DNA from: Gordonibacter pamelaeae
GTDB lineage: Bacteria; Actinomycetota; Coriobacteriia; Coriobacteriales; Eggerthellaceae
DNA: 64,000 bases
NCBI RefSeq assembly: GCF_042665095.1
Contig: NZ_JBHTBV010000004.1
Direction: 5' to 3' (one strand)
Positions 42,637 through 50,648 of the stretch are shown here, piece after piece. The notes beneath the pieces were generated by a model. That model was given only the letters and a program-made list of their open reading frames with translations, made no database searches and was not told where the DNA came from. Positions within the stretch are counted from its first letter, which is position 1; each line of letters starts with the position of its first letter. The position numbers and the translations under genes were made by a program.

Positions 42637-42971
42637 GGCCGGCCGGCGCACGGCACGGGACTCCGTCCCGTGCCGTGCCAACGTTCCGTCCGCGCTAGTC
42701 GGCTCTCGGCGCTCCGGCTGTCGGTGCTTCGCCCTCCGCTCGCAAACGCCCCCTCGCCCCTCGGCCTGCTTTCGGTGCAGGTTTTCTGTCGCTTCGCCGG
42801 AAACCGCGGCGCGCTTTAGCCTATTGGAGTACAATGAGCGAACGATCAAGAACGATACCCGCACGTCAGACCGCATGGGCTCGTTCGCCCGCCCGATTGC
42901 CGGCACGGCCGGGAGCGGGGCGAACGATTGCATGCGGCGGCGTCCGACCCGAGGCGAGAAGGGACGCGATC
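42637..42971 (+). other. Intergenic region between the VTC operon and ilvE
   Basis: 335 bases. It holds the terminator hairpin at 42648-42678 and a possible -10 box TACAAT (42830-42835) followed by a leader of about 130 bases before ilvE. I found no leucine-codon leader peptide or T-box pattern in that leader. Confidence 0.55.
42648..42678 (+). terminator. Perfect 14-bp hairpin after the lipoprotein gene
   Basis: GCACGGCACGGGAC (42648-42661) pairs exactly with GTCCCGTGCCGTGC (42665-42678) with a 3-base loop, 11 bases after the stop. It has no T-run, but its strength and place favour termination. Confidence 0.65.
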
Positions 42972-43895
42972 ATGGCCGACATCACCGAAGTGGAGTACAT
43001 CTGGAAGAACGGGGAGATGATCCCCTGGGCCGAGGCCACCACGCATATCTTGTCCCACTCGCTGCACTACGGCTCCGGCGTGTTCGAGGGCATCCGCTGC
43101 TACCAGAATCCCGAGAACGGCAAGAGCCATGTGTTCCGCCTGCGCGACCACATGGAGCGCCTGCACCGCAGCTGCAAGATCGCCTGCATCGAGCTGCCCT
43201 ACACGGTGGACGAGCTGTGCGACGCCACGCTGGAGCTCATCCGCAAGAACAACCTGCCGTCGTGCTACATCCGCCCGCTCGTGTACCGCGGCTACGGCGT
43301 GATGGGCGTCGATCCCACCGGCTCGCCCACCGACGTGGCCATTGCCGTGTGGCCGTGGGAGAGCTACCTGGGCGCCGACGCGCTGGAGAACGGCGTGGCC
43401 GTGGGCGTGTCCTCGTGGCGCCAGCGCTCGAACAACGCCATCCCTCCCGCGGTGAAGAGCACGGCGTCCTACATGAACTCCATCTTGGCGAAGCTCGAGG
43501 CCAAGGAGCATGGCTACGCCGAGGCCATCATGCTGAACGAGGCCGGCCTTGTGTGCGAGGGCACCGGCGAGAACCTGTTCATCGTGCGCGACGGCGTGCT
43601 GTCCACGCCGCCCCTGTCCGACGGCCTGCTGGAGGGCATCACGCGCGACACGGTGCTCTGTCTGGCCGACGACCTGGAGATCCCCGCTATCGAGGAGAGC
43701 CTCACCCGTAGCGACCTCTACATCGCCGACGAGGTGTTCATGACCGGTTCCGCCGCCGAGCTCACGCCCATCGGCAGCGTCGACGGTCGCGAGATCGGCA
43801 AGCCGGGCGAGGTCACCCGCGCCCTGCAGGACCGCTACTTCGCCGTGGCCTACGGCCAGATCGACGACTACGCCGACTGGCTCGCGGAAGTATAA
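42972..43895 (+). CDS. ilvE: Branched-chain amino acid aminotransferase
   Basis: The protein has 307 residues from ATG 42972, the start that gives the family N-terminus (ITEVEYIWKNGEMIPWAEATTHILSH). Fold-type IV PLP enzyme: LHYGSGVFEGIRCY, IRPLVYRGYGVMGVDP, the Schiff-base Lys in PPAVKSTASYMNSILAK, EAIMLNEAGLVCEGTGENLFIV and the GITRDTVL / EVFMTGSAAELTPI segments. It carries out the last step of leucine, isoleucine and valine synthesis. Its partner downstream is citramalate synthase, so the operon serves isoleucine formation. Confidence 0.95.
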   Translation: MADITEVEYIWKNGEMIPWAEATTHILSHSLHYGSGVFEGIRCYQNPENGKSHVFRLRDHMERLHRSCKIACIELPYTVDELCDATLELIRKNNLPSCYIRPLVYRGYGVMGVDPTGSPTDVAIAVWPWESYLGADALENGVAVGVSSWRQRSNNAIPPAVKSTASYMNSILAKLEAKEHGYAEAIMLNEAGLVCEGTGENLFIVRDGVLSTPPLSDGLLEGITRDTVLCLADDLEIPAIEESLTRSDLYIADEVFMTGSAAELTPIGSVDGREIGKPGEVTRALQDRYFAVAYGQIDDYADWLAEV

Positions 43896-43909
43896 GCGCG
43901 ACAAAGGCC

Positions 43910-45496
43910 ATGACCCAGAAGATTCTCACCTACGACAGCACGCTGCGCGACGGGGAGCAGAGCGAGGGCATCACGCTCTCGCTCGAGGACAAGCTGCGCA
44001 TCGTGGAGCGGCTCGATGCGTTCGGCATCGATGCCATCGAGGGCGGCTTCCCCGCGTCGAACCCCAAAGACATCGCGTTCTTCCAGCGCGTGCGGGAGCT
44101 GCCCCTTGCGCACGCGCGCATCGCGGCGTTCGGCTCCACGTGCAAGAAGGGCGTGGCGGCGGCCGACGACCAGGGGCTCGCCGACCTTGTGGCCAGCGGC
44201 GCGCCCATCGTCACCATCGTGGGCAAGACGTGGGATGCCCAGGTGACGCGCGCACTGCTCACCACGCTCGACGAGAACCTGCGCATGATCGCCGATTCGG
44301 TGGCGTTCCTGAAGGCGCAGGGCCGCGAGGTGGTGTTCGACGCCGAGCACTTCTTCGACGGCTACAAGGCCAACCCCGCCTACGCGCTCGCCTGCGTGCG
44401 CGCGGCCAGCGAGGCCGGCGCCCACTCTATCGACCTCTGCGAGACGAACGGCGGCGCGCTGCCGCATGAGGTGGGCGAGATCGTGGCCGCCGTGGCGGCC
44501 GAGCTGCCGGGGCAGCGCATCGGTATCCACTGCCACAACGATTCGGGCTGCGCCGTGGCGAACACGCTGGCCGCCGTGCGCGCCGGGGCGACCCAGGTGC
44601 AGGGCACCGTCAACGGCTTCGGCGAGCGCGTGGGCAACACCGACCTGCTCACCACGATCGCCGACCTGGAGCTGAAGATGGGCTGCTCCACCGTCGGCCC
44701 CGACAAGCTGCGCCAGCTGACCAGCGTGTCGCAGTTCGTGGCCGAGACCTGCAACATGGCCGTGCCCACGCACCATCCCTACACGGGCGCATCGGCGTTC
44801 GCGCACAAGGGCGGGCTGCACGCCAGCGCCATCGCGCGGTTTCCGGAAGCCTACGAGCACACGCGCCCCGAGAACGTGGGCAACGCGCAGCGCATGCTGG
44901 TGAGCGAGCTAGCGGGCAAGGCGTCGCTCGTGGCGAAGGCGGCCAGCCTAGGCGTCGACCTGGCCGCGCATCCCGAGCAGGCGCAGGCCATCCTCGACGA
45001 CATCAAGGCGCGCGAGGCGCAGGGCTACTCCTACGAGGTGGCCGACGGCTCGCTCGCCGTGCTGCTGCAGTGGCACCTGGGCACCTACCGGCCGCACTTC
45101 ACGCTGGAGAGCTTCCGCGTCATCGTGGACGACCACGAGGACACCGGCGCCCGCGCGAAGGACGCCATGAGCGAGGCCACCATCAAGATACACGTGGGCG
45201 ACGAGCGCTTCGTGGCCACGGGCGAGGGCACCGGCCCCGTGGGCGCGCTCGACAACGCGCTGCGCCTGGCCATCACGCAGTTCTTCCCCGAGGTGGCGGG
45301 CATGGAGCTGGTGGACTACAAAGTGCGCATCCTCGACGAGAACGTGGGCACGGGCGCCATCACCCGCGTCGTCATCACCACGCGCGACGCCGAGGGCACC
45401 TGGGGAACCATCGGCGTCTCCGAGAACATCATCGAGGCGTCATGGAACGCACTGGTCGACTCAATAGAGTACGGCCTGATGAGAATGGGGAAGTAG
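43910..45496 (+). CDS. cimA: (R)-citramalate synthase
   Basis: The protein has 528 residues, starting at ATG 43910 after AAAGG. The alpha-isopropylmalate/homocitrate synthase barrel has LTYDSTLRDGEQSEGITLSLEDK at the start, the CimA-type EGGFPASNPKD, IGIHCHNDSGCAVANTLAAVRAGA with its metal-binding histidines, and VNGFGERVGNTDL. The C-terminal regulatory domain (about 400-525) ends with VVITTRDAEGTWGTIGVSENIIEASWNALVD. It condenses pyruvate and acetyl-CoA to citramalate, the threonine-independent route to 2-oxobutyrate and isoleucine. The C-terminal domain probably senses isoleucine. Confidence 0.93.
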   Translation: MTQKILTYDSTLRDGEQSEGITLSLEDKLRIVERLDAFGIDAIEGGFPASNPKDIAFFQRVRELPLAHARIAAFGSTCKKGVAAADDQGLADLVASGAPIVTIVGKTWDAQVTRALLTTLDENLRMIADSVAFLKAQGREVVFDAEHFFDGYKANPAYALACVRAASEAGAHSIDLCETNGGALPHEVGEIVAAVAAELPGQRIGIHCHNDSGCAVANTLAAVRAGATQVQGTVNGFGERVGNTDLLTTIADLELKMGCSTVGPDKLRQLTSVSQFVAETCNMAVPTHHPYTGASAFAHKGGLHASAIARFPEAYEHTRPENVGNAQRMLVSELAGKASLVAKAASLGVDLAAHPEQAQAILDDIKAREAQGYSYEVADGSLAVLLQWHLGTYRPHFTLESFRVIVDDHEDTGARAKDAMSEATIKIHVGDERFVATGEGTGPVGALDNALRLAITQFFPEVAGMELVDYKVRILDENVGTGAITRVVITTRDAEGTWGTIGVSENIIEASWNALVDSIEYGLMRMGK

Positions 45497-45497
45497 C

Positions 45498-45800
45498 ATG
45501 AGCGATCTCAGGACGCCGGAGGTGGAGGACCTGCTGCGCGTGTTCGCCGCGCTCGATGACGAGGACACCGTCTACACGCTGCTGGAGGACTTGTTCACCA
45601 TCCGCGAGATCAAGGAGACCTCGCAGCGGTTGGCCGTGGCGCGCCTGCTCGATGCCGGCAAGTCCTACGCCGCCATCGAGGAGGCCACGGGCGCCTCGGC
45701 CACCACCATCGCGCGCGTGTCGAAATGCCTAAGCTACGGCTCCGGCGGCTACAACGCCGCCCTCAACGCGCTGGACGACGCTCAGGCCTCGGGCCGGTAG
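45498..45800 (+). CDS. YerC/YecD-type TrpR-related regulator
   Basis: The protein has 100 residues, one base after cimA. It matches the YerC/YecD group of TrpR-like DNA-binding proteins: EVEDLLRVFAALDDEDTVYTLLEDLFTIREIKETSQRLAVARLLDAGKSYAAIEEATGASATTIARVSKCLSYGSGGY, with the helix-turn-helix around ATGASATTIARVSKCL. These proteins are usually encoded near amino acid pathway genes. It could regulate the ilvE-cimA operon; the corepressor is not known. Confidence 0.9.
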   Translation: MSDLRTPEVEDLLRVFAALDDEDTVYTLLEDLFTIREIKETSQRLAVARLLDAGKSYAAIEEATGASATTIARVSKCLSYGSGGYNAALNALDDAQASGR

Positions 45801-45809
45801 GCGCGCCCG

Positions 45810-46772
45810 TCACCCCGCGACGGGCGCGGCGTCGTCGTCCGGGAGCGCGGGGGCCTGCGGCTTGCCCGCAGCCGGCGCGGGCAAGGCTACCGGGTCGCCG
45901 TACTCGTCGATCGTGCCGTTCGCACGCCCTTCCAGGTAGACCGCGCGCGCCTTGCCGCGCCGGAACGCCACGTCGGCACGGCCTGTGTGCAGCTGGTAGC
46001 AGTACCAGAACACGAACGGGATGCCGATGATACCGTTGAACAGGCCCCATCCTGCCATGAAGTCGGGGTTGAACCACGCGGCGCTGTTCATGATGGTGGG
46101 GAACAGCAGCGGGAAGCAGCTGCGCAGCAGAAGGTGCGCGCCCAGCGTGTAGATGCGCCCGGTGATGTAGAGCTCCGGCCGGCGCATGACAATGGGGTAC
46201 AGCTCGGCCGCCGCCAGGATGCAGCAGGTGGACGCGAAGAACTCATGGCCCTCGGCGTACACGAAGCAGGCGTTCCAGGTGGTGTAGAGGAAGTTCCACA
46301 TGGGCACGGTGTAGGAGAGGATCTCGCCGTGGCTGGAGGTGTCGTACTTCCAGAACTTGTCGCCGAACGGCATGGTGACGCACAGGATGAAGCCGGCGAG
46401 CGCGTTCATCATGTTGCCCATCTGCACGTCGCGCAGCGTGGCCTCGGCGATGTTGCAGAACACGATGCCGTACAGCACCCAGCGCACCCAGCGCTTGCGC
46501 ATGGTCCGCCAGAACGGCGTGTCCTTCTGCTCCACGGCGGCGATGCGCCCGAGGCCGGCGAAGATGAGCGGCAGGATGACGGAGAGGTTCTTGGCCCAGC
46601 GGAACCAGTCGTCCCCGGGGATGTTGGCTATCCATAGCGGAATGGTGACGAGCGACACCACCCACACCCACATCGACGTGCGGTAATGCCGTCGCATGAA
46701 CTCGGTGAGCAGCATGAGCAGCACGGTGTAGACAACCATCGAGATCGGCGTGACCCACACAGGCACGGTCAT
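45810..46772 (-). CDS. DUF5692-like membrane protein (paralogue A)
   Basis: The protein has 320 residues from ATG 46772 (TVPVWVTPISMVVYTVLLML), with GGAAGGGG upstream. About eight hydrophobic helices, with many tryptophans and tyrosines; the motifs IAEATLRDVQMGNMMNALAGFI and PMWNFLYTTWNACFVYAEG match the paralogue on the opposite strand (IAEAVIRDFQVFG and DLWNFAYTYNC). The cytoplasmic tail is charged and Pro/Ala-rich. I associate the pattern with DUF5692, of unknown function. It is divergent from the paralogue, with a 223-base gap. Confidence 0.75.
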   Translation of the reverse strand: MTVPVWVTPISMVVYTVLLMLLTEFMRRHYRTSMWVWVVSLVTIPLWIANIPGDDWFRWAKNLSVILPLIFAGLGRIAAVEQKDTPFWRTMRKRWVRWVLYGIVFCNIAEATLRDVQMGNMMNALAGFILCVTMPFGDKFWKYDTSSHGEILSYTVPMWNFLYTTWNACFVYAEGHEFFASTCCILAAAELYPIVMRRPELYITGRIYTLGAHLLLRSCFPLLFPTIMNSAAWFNPDFMAGWGLFNGIIGIPFVFWYCYQLHTGRADVAFRRGKARAVYLEGRANGTIDEYGDPVALPAPAAGKPQAPALPDDDAAPVAG

Positions 46773-46995
46773 GGCGAAACCCCTTCCCCCGGTGAAGCGG
46801 CAGCTGCCGTGGAACGGCATGCGATGCCGGCAACGTTGACGCCGCCAGTCTAGCATCGCCGGCCATGCCGCTTCTTTCACAAACCGCCCTCCCGTGTGAA
46901 AGACTTCGCCTGCGAGCGCCCCGTATACTGCGGGCAAACGCGCGGTGGGCGAGGGGCTCATACGTGCACGGGCTCGCATGAAGGGGGCGATCCTC

Positions 46996-47958
46996 GTGGG
47001 TATCCTGTACCAGGCCGAAGATCCGCTGTACTGGGCCATCTGGCTGTTCATCCTGTTCGCACTCATGGCGTTCAACGAGCTGGGGCGCGTGAAGCTGTGG
47101 GCCGGCATCGCGCTGTTCGCGGTGGTGCCGCTCGTGCTCACCGTCTTCGTGTGGCCCACCACGGCAGCGCCCGGCAACCCGTACGGCACGGGCACGTGGT
47201 TCAACTGGGTGAAGACGTACTCGGCGCTGGCGGGCTGCCTCGGCTTCATCGCGCTGCGCTTCGTGAAATGGCGCGGCGCGGACGGCCGCACGCACCACCT
47301 CTACGAGAAGCGCTGGGCGCTCTGCTTTCCGCCGCTCATCCTGGCCATCAACATCGCCGAGGCCGTGATCCGCGACTTCCAGGTGTTCGGCTTCGGGTTG
47401 TGGCAGGGCGGCATCGTAGAGAACCTGTGGACCATCTCCGGGCCGTGGAACATCATGAACGGCATTGCCGGCATCCTGAACATCGTCACCATCTGCGGCT
47501 GGTTCGGCATCTTCATCTCGAAGGACTCCGCCCGCGACATGATCTGGCCGGACATAATCTGGGCGTGGATCATCGCCTACGACCTGTGGAACTTCGCCTA
47601 CACGTACAACTGCATCTCCGACCACTCCGCGTACTGCGGCCTGGCGCTCTTGCTGGCGTGCACCATCCCCACGTTCTTCATCAAGAAGGGGGCGTGGCTG
47701 CAGCATCGCGCGCAGACGCTCGGGCTCTGGATTATGTTCGTGATGACGGTGCCGCAGTTCGCCGACGTGCTGGCGCCCATCCCCACCACGCACAATCCCG
47801 CGGCGTTCTTCGCGGTGAGCCTGCTCGCGCTCGCCTCGAACGTGGCGCTGGCCGTGTTCCAGTTCCGCCGCATCCGGCAGCGCAAGCTCAACCCGCTCAC
47901 CGACGAGCTGTACGTCGACACCAAGGCCTACCAGCGGGTCGTGGAGGAGAACAGCTAG
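46996..47958 (+). CDS. DUF5692-like membrane protein (paralogue B)
   Basis: The protein has 320 residues from GTG 46996, chosen for AAGGGGG 8 bases upstream and because it gives exactly the length of paralogue A; ATG 46978 or GTG 46945 would be longer. It has eight hydrophobic segments and the same marks: INIAEAVIRDFQVFG, the WNIMNGIAGILNI block, and YDLWNFAYTYNCISDHSAYCGLALL. The two proteins are divergent copies of a duplicated gene. A TetR gene follows 99 bases downstream, probably the regulator of the pair. Function unknown. Confidence 0.78.
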   Translation: MGILYQAEDPLYWAIWLFILFALMAFNELGRVKLWAGIALFAVVPLVLTVFVWPTTAAPGNPYGTGTWFNWVKTYSALAGCLGFIALRFVKWRGADGRTHHLYEKRWALCFPPLILAINIAEAVIRDFQVFGFGLWQGGIVENLWTISGPWNIMNGIAGILNIVTICGWFGIFISKDSARDMIWPDIIWAWIIAYDLWNFAYTYNCISDHSAYCGLALLLACTIPTFFIKKGAWLQHRAQTLGLWIMFVMTVPQFADVLAPIPTTHNPAAFFAVSLLALASNVALAVFQFRRIRQRKLNPLTDELYVDTKAYQRVVEENS

Positions 47959-48057
47959 GCCGCGCGCATGTCCGGCGCCTCTTCCCTCCCGTATAATGGA
48001 CGCGTGCAGGAGCACCCCGCGCGCGTCCATGCGCGCTTCGGAGCGAGGGGAGGGGCC

Positions 48058-48756
48058 ATGCGGCTGGGCACCAGGCAGACCAGATACGCGCCCGTGCAGC
48101 GCGAGTGCGGTCGCTCGCTCGCCGAGAGTCGGCGCCTCACGGGGCCGGCCGGCGACATCATGCTGGCGGCGCGCTCCCTGTTCGAGCGCCAGGGCGTGGC
48201 GAAGACCACGGTGAAGGACGTGGCCGCCGAGGCCGGCGTCACGCGCGAGCTGGTGTACTACTACTTCGAGAACAAGCAGGCCGTCGTGGACGCCGTATTG
48301 GACGATTACGTGGAAGACCTGGTGGAGAGCGTCATCGTGTGGAACGAGTCGCGCCGGTTCGGTGACACGTCGGGGTCGCTGCGCGCGTGCATCGCCACGT
48401 TCCGCCGCGCGCTCTACGACGCCGAGGGCAACCAGCGCCCCATGATAGCCGTGCTGGAGGAGCTGGGCGTGCGCGACGCATTCGACGTGCGCGCCGTGCG
48501 CGAGACGGTGGACTGCATCAACGGGAATATCGTGGCCGAGTACGCGGCGTACCATCAGGTGGAGATAGAGTTCGTGTACGAGATGTTCTGCGTGGTCATC
48601 TTCGGCCTGGTGGGCCTCGTGAAGATCAACCCCGCCATCTCCGACGAGGCGCTCATGAAGGTGGTGGAGCAGGCGCTGCATCTGGACATGGAACCGCTCG
48701 ACGCTCCCGACGAGATACGCCACCCCAACCCACCTGCGGCTACGTGCGAAGCGTGA
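48058..48756 (+). CDS. TetR family regulator
   Basis: The protein has 232 residues from ATG 48058, with GGGAGGGG four bases upstream. The TetR DNA-binding helices are at about 32-75: IMLAARSLFERQGVAKTTVKDVAAEAGVTRELVYYYFENKQAVVDAVLDDYVE. The C-terminal ligand domain is helical and unrecognised. A perfect -10 (TATAAT, 47992-47997) sits upstream; an in-frame GTG at 48004 could in principle start a leaderless product but the ribosome site favours 48058. It is probably the repressor of the divergent DUF5692-like genes. Confidence 0.88.
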   Translation: MRLGTRQTRYAPVQRECGRSLAESRRLTGPAGDIMLAARSLFERQGVAKTTVKDVAAEAGVTRELVYYYFENKQAVVDAVLDDYVEDLVESVIVWNESRRFGDTSGSLRACIATFRRALYDAEGNQRPMIAVLEELGVRDAFDVRAVRETVDCINGNIVAEYAAYHQVEIEFVYEMFCVVIFGLVGLVKINPAISDEALMKVVEQALHLDMEPLDAPDEIRHPNPPAATCEA

Positions 48757-48804
48757 AGATTGGCGCGCGCGTTGCCGGGGCGTGTTATAGTCGTCACCGA
48801 CGCG

Positions 48805-48833
48805 TTGACTGTGGAACGCCTGGCATTTATATG
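48805..48833 (+). promoter_or_regulatory. Promoter of the NlpC/P60 gene
   Basis: TTGACT (48805-48810), 17-base spacer, TATATG (48828-48833), about 60 bases ahead of the start at 48896. Confidence 0.5.
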
Positions 48834-48895
48834 CTTTGACCTCGTATTATACCGAGCGAGGCGGCGTATCCCGGATCGCGAGGGAGGTTTGACGA

Positions 48896-49966
48896 ATGAG
48901 CGAATCCACGCGCGGCCTTGACCGCCGCACGTTTTTGACAGGCGCTGCCGCACTGGGCGCGGCCGTGCTTTTGAAGCCGGCTCTGGCGTTCGCCGAGCCC
49001 ACCGCCGCCGACAAGCTGGCGGAGGCCGACGCCGTCCGCGCGCGCATCGTGGACATGCAGGCGCAGCTGGACGTGGTCACGGAGCAGTACTACAAGGCGC
49101 TCGACGAGCACGCGGCTGCCCAGCAGGCCGTTGCCGATGCCCAGGCGCGCATCGACGAGGCGACCGCGCAGATCGCCGGATTGCAGGAGAAGCTGGGCTC
49201 CCGGGCCCGCAGCATGTACCGCACCGGGCAGTCCTCGGTGCTCGACTTCATCATGGGCGCCACCACGTTCGAGGAGTTCGCCCAGAATTGGGATCTGCTG
49301 GAGAAGCTGAACGACAACGACGCCAGCTTCGTGCAGCAGACGAAGGACCTGCGCGCCGAGGTCGAAGCCGCCAAGGCAGAGCTCGAGCGCCAGGAGCAGA
49401 TTGCAGCCGAGGCGGCTGCCGAGGCCCAGCGCATCAAGGAGGACGCCGAGCGCTCGGTGGCGGAGCTGCAGGCGCTGCTCGCCCAGCTGGACGCTGAGGC
49501 CCAGTCGCTGCTTGCGCAGGAGCAGGAAGCGGCACGCCAGGCCGAGATAGCCGCGGCGCGCTCGCGTTCGTACGGCTACTCGGGCACGACGTCGCCCGTT
49601 CCATCCCAGGGCTCCGTGGTGGACTACGCGCTCTCGCGCATCGGCTGCCCCTACGTATGGGGTGCGGCCGGGCCGGATGCGTTCGACTGCTCGGGCCTGG
49701 TTCGTTGGGCGTATTTGCAAGTGGGCATGTCGCTTCCGCACCAGACCGAGGCGCTGTACAACGCGGCGAAGGCTCGCCTTCCCGTTTCCCAGGCGCAGCC
49801 CGGCGACGTGCTGTGGGTGGGCTACGGCGACGGCTACAACGGCCACGTGGGCATCGCCTGCAATGCGGGCGGCACCCACTACGTGCATGCCCCCACGTTC
49901 GGCGCCCGCGTGCGCGATACCGACGGCCTTGGCTGGGCCGGCTTCACCCATGCGCTGCGGTTTTAG
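48896..49966 (+). CDS. NlpC/P60 peptidoglycan hydrolase with coiled coil, Tat-exported
   Basis: The protein has 356 residues. The N-terminus LDRRTFLTGAAALGAAVLL is a Tat signal ending ALAFAEP. A long coiled coil (about 36-220, heptad-rich in Ala, Gln, Glu) follows. The C-terminal NlpC/P60 domain (about 238-356) has the catalytic Cys in FDCSGLVRWAY, the His in GHVGIAC and the third residue His in THYVHAP. This architecture cuts D-iGlu-diaminopimelate bonds in peptidoglycan, like the RipA and CwlS-type enzymes, often in cell separation; the coiled coil keeps the enzyme inhibited or bound to a partner. The start is preceded by GGGAGG. Confidence 0.92.
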   Translation: MSESTRGLDRRTFLTGAAALGAAVLLKPALAFAEPTAADKLAEADAVRARIVDMQAQLDVVTEQYYKALDEHAAAQQAVADAQARIDEATAQIAGLQEKLGSRARSMYRTGQSSVLDFIMGATTFEEFAQNWDLLEKLNDNDASFVQQTKDLRAEVEAAKAELERQEQIAAEAAAEAQRIKEDAERSVAELQALLAQLDAEAQSLLAQEQEAARQAEIAAARSRSYGYSGTTSPVPSQGSVVDYALSRIGCPYVWGAAGPDAFDCSGLVRWAYLQVGMSLPHQTEALYNAAKARLPVSQAQPGDVLWVGYGDGYNGHVGIACNAGGTHYVHAPTFGARVRDTDGLGWAGFTHALRF

Positions 49967-50002
49967 GCCGCCGCTCGGCCCGGTTCGCTTTTCGCATTGC
50001 CC

Positions 50003-50030
50003 GCACCCGCGCCGCTCCCGGCGCGGGTGC
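50003..50030 (+). terminator. Strong 11-bp hairpin after the NlpC/P60 gene
   Basis: GCACCCGCGCC (50003-50013) pairs exactly with GGCGCGGGTGC (50020-50030), loop of 6. No T-run. A second hairpin (GTGCGCC 50044-50050 with GGCGCAC 50057-50063) follows in the leader of the next gene. Confidence 0.6.
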
Positions 50031-50086
50031 GCTATTATAGGATGTGCGCCCTCGGAGGCGCACGATGATATACCGAAGGAGCTTTC

Positions 50087-50647
50087 ATGACTACGCTGTT
50101 CGTGAACGCCTGCATGCGCGGAGAGGACTCGCGCACGCTCGCACTGTGCCGTGAATACCTGCAGGACAAAGAAGAGGTCGTCGAAGTCGACTTGGCCACG
50201 CTCGGCCTCAAGCCGTTCGACGCCCAGATGGTGGCCTACCGTACCGAGAAGCAGAAGGCGAAGGCATGGGACGATCCCATCTTCGACCTGTCGCACCAGT
50301 TCGCCGAGGCCGATGAGGTCGTCATCGGCGCGCCGTACTGGGACCTGTCGTTCCCGGCGGCGCTCAAGGTGTATATGGAGCATGTGAGCGTGTGCGACAT
50401 CGCGTTCCACTACACCGAGGACGCGCGGTGCGAGGGCATCTGCAAGGCGGACCGCCTCACCTATATCGCGTCGTGCGGCGGGTTCGTGGAGGGCGCGAAC
50501 TTCGGCTACGAGTACTTCTGCGGCATCGCCAAGATGTTCGGCATTCCCGAGACGCGGTTCGTGGCCGCCGAGGGGCTGGATATCGTGGGTATCGATGTGG
50601 AGGCCCAGATGGACAAGGCCCGAGCCCAGATAGCCGCGCTCGACTAG
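50087..50647 (+). CDS. Flavodoxin-fold NAD(P)H-dependent oxidoreductase
   Basis: The protein has 186 residues; GAAGGAG precedes ATG 50087. It is a flavodoxin-like fold of the NQO/AzoR type: LFVNACMRGEDSRT at the phosphate loop, VVIGAPYWDLSFPAALKVYMEHV around the FMN loop, and the catalytic-site strand TYIASCGGFVEGANFGYEYF. Such enzymes reduce quinones, azo dyes or nitro compounds with NAD(P)H. The substrate cannot be inferred. It precedes the HD-GYP gene by one base. Confidence 0.85.
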   Translation: MTTLFVNACMRGEDSRTLALCREYLQDKEEVVEVDLATLGLKPFDAQMVAYRTEKQKAKAWDDPIFDLSHQFAEADEVVIGAPYWDLSFPAALKVYMEHVSVCDIAFHYTEDARCEGICKADRLTYIASCGGFVEGANFGYEYFCGIAKMFGIPETRFVAAEGLDIVGIDVEAQMDKARAQIAALD

Positions 50648-50648
50648 C

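Noticed and set aside
42836..42971. Attenuator or T-box in the ilvE leader
   Set aside because: No Leu/Ile/Val-rich leader peptide and no T-box core (AGGGTGGNACCGCG) was seen.
48004..48057. Leaderless GTG start for the TetR gene
   Set aside because: In frame and close to TATAAT, but the ATG at 48058 has an optimal GGGAGGGG and the family N-terminus is nearer to it.
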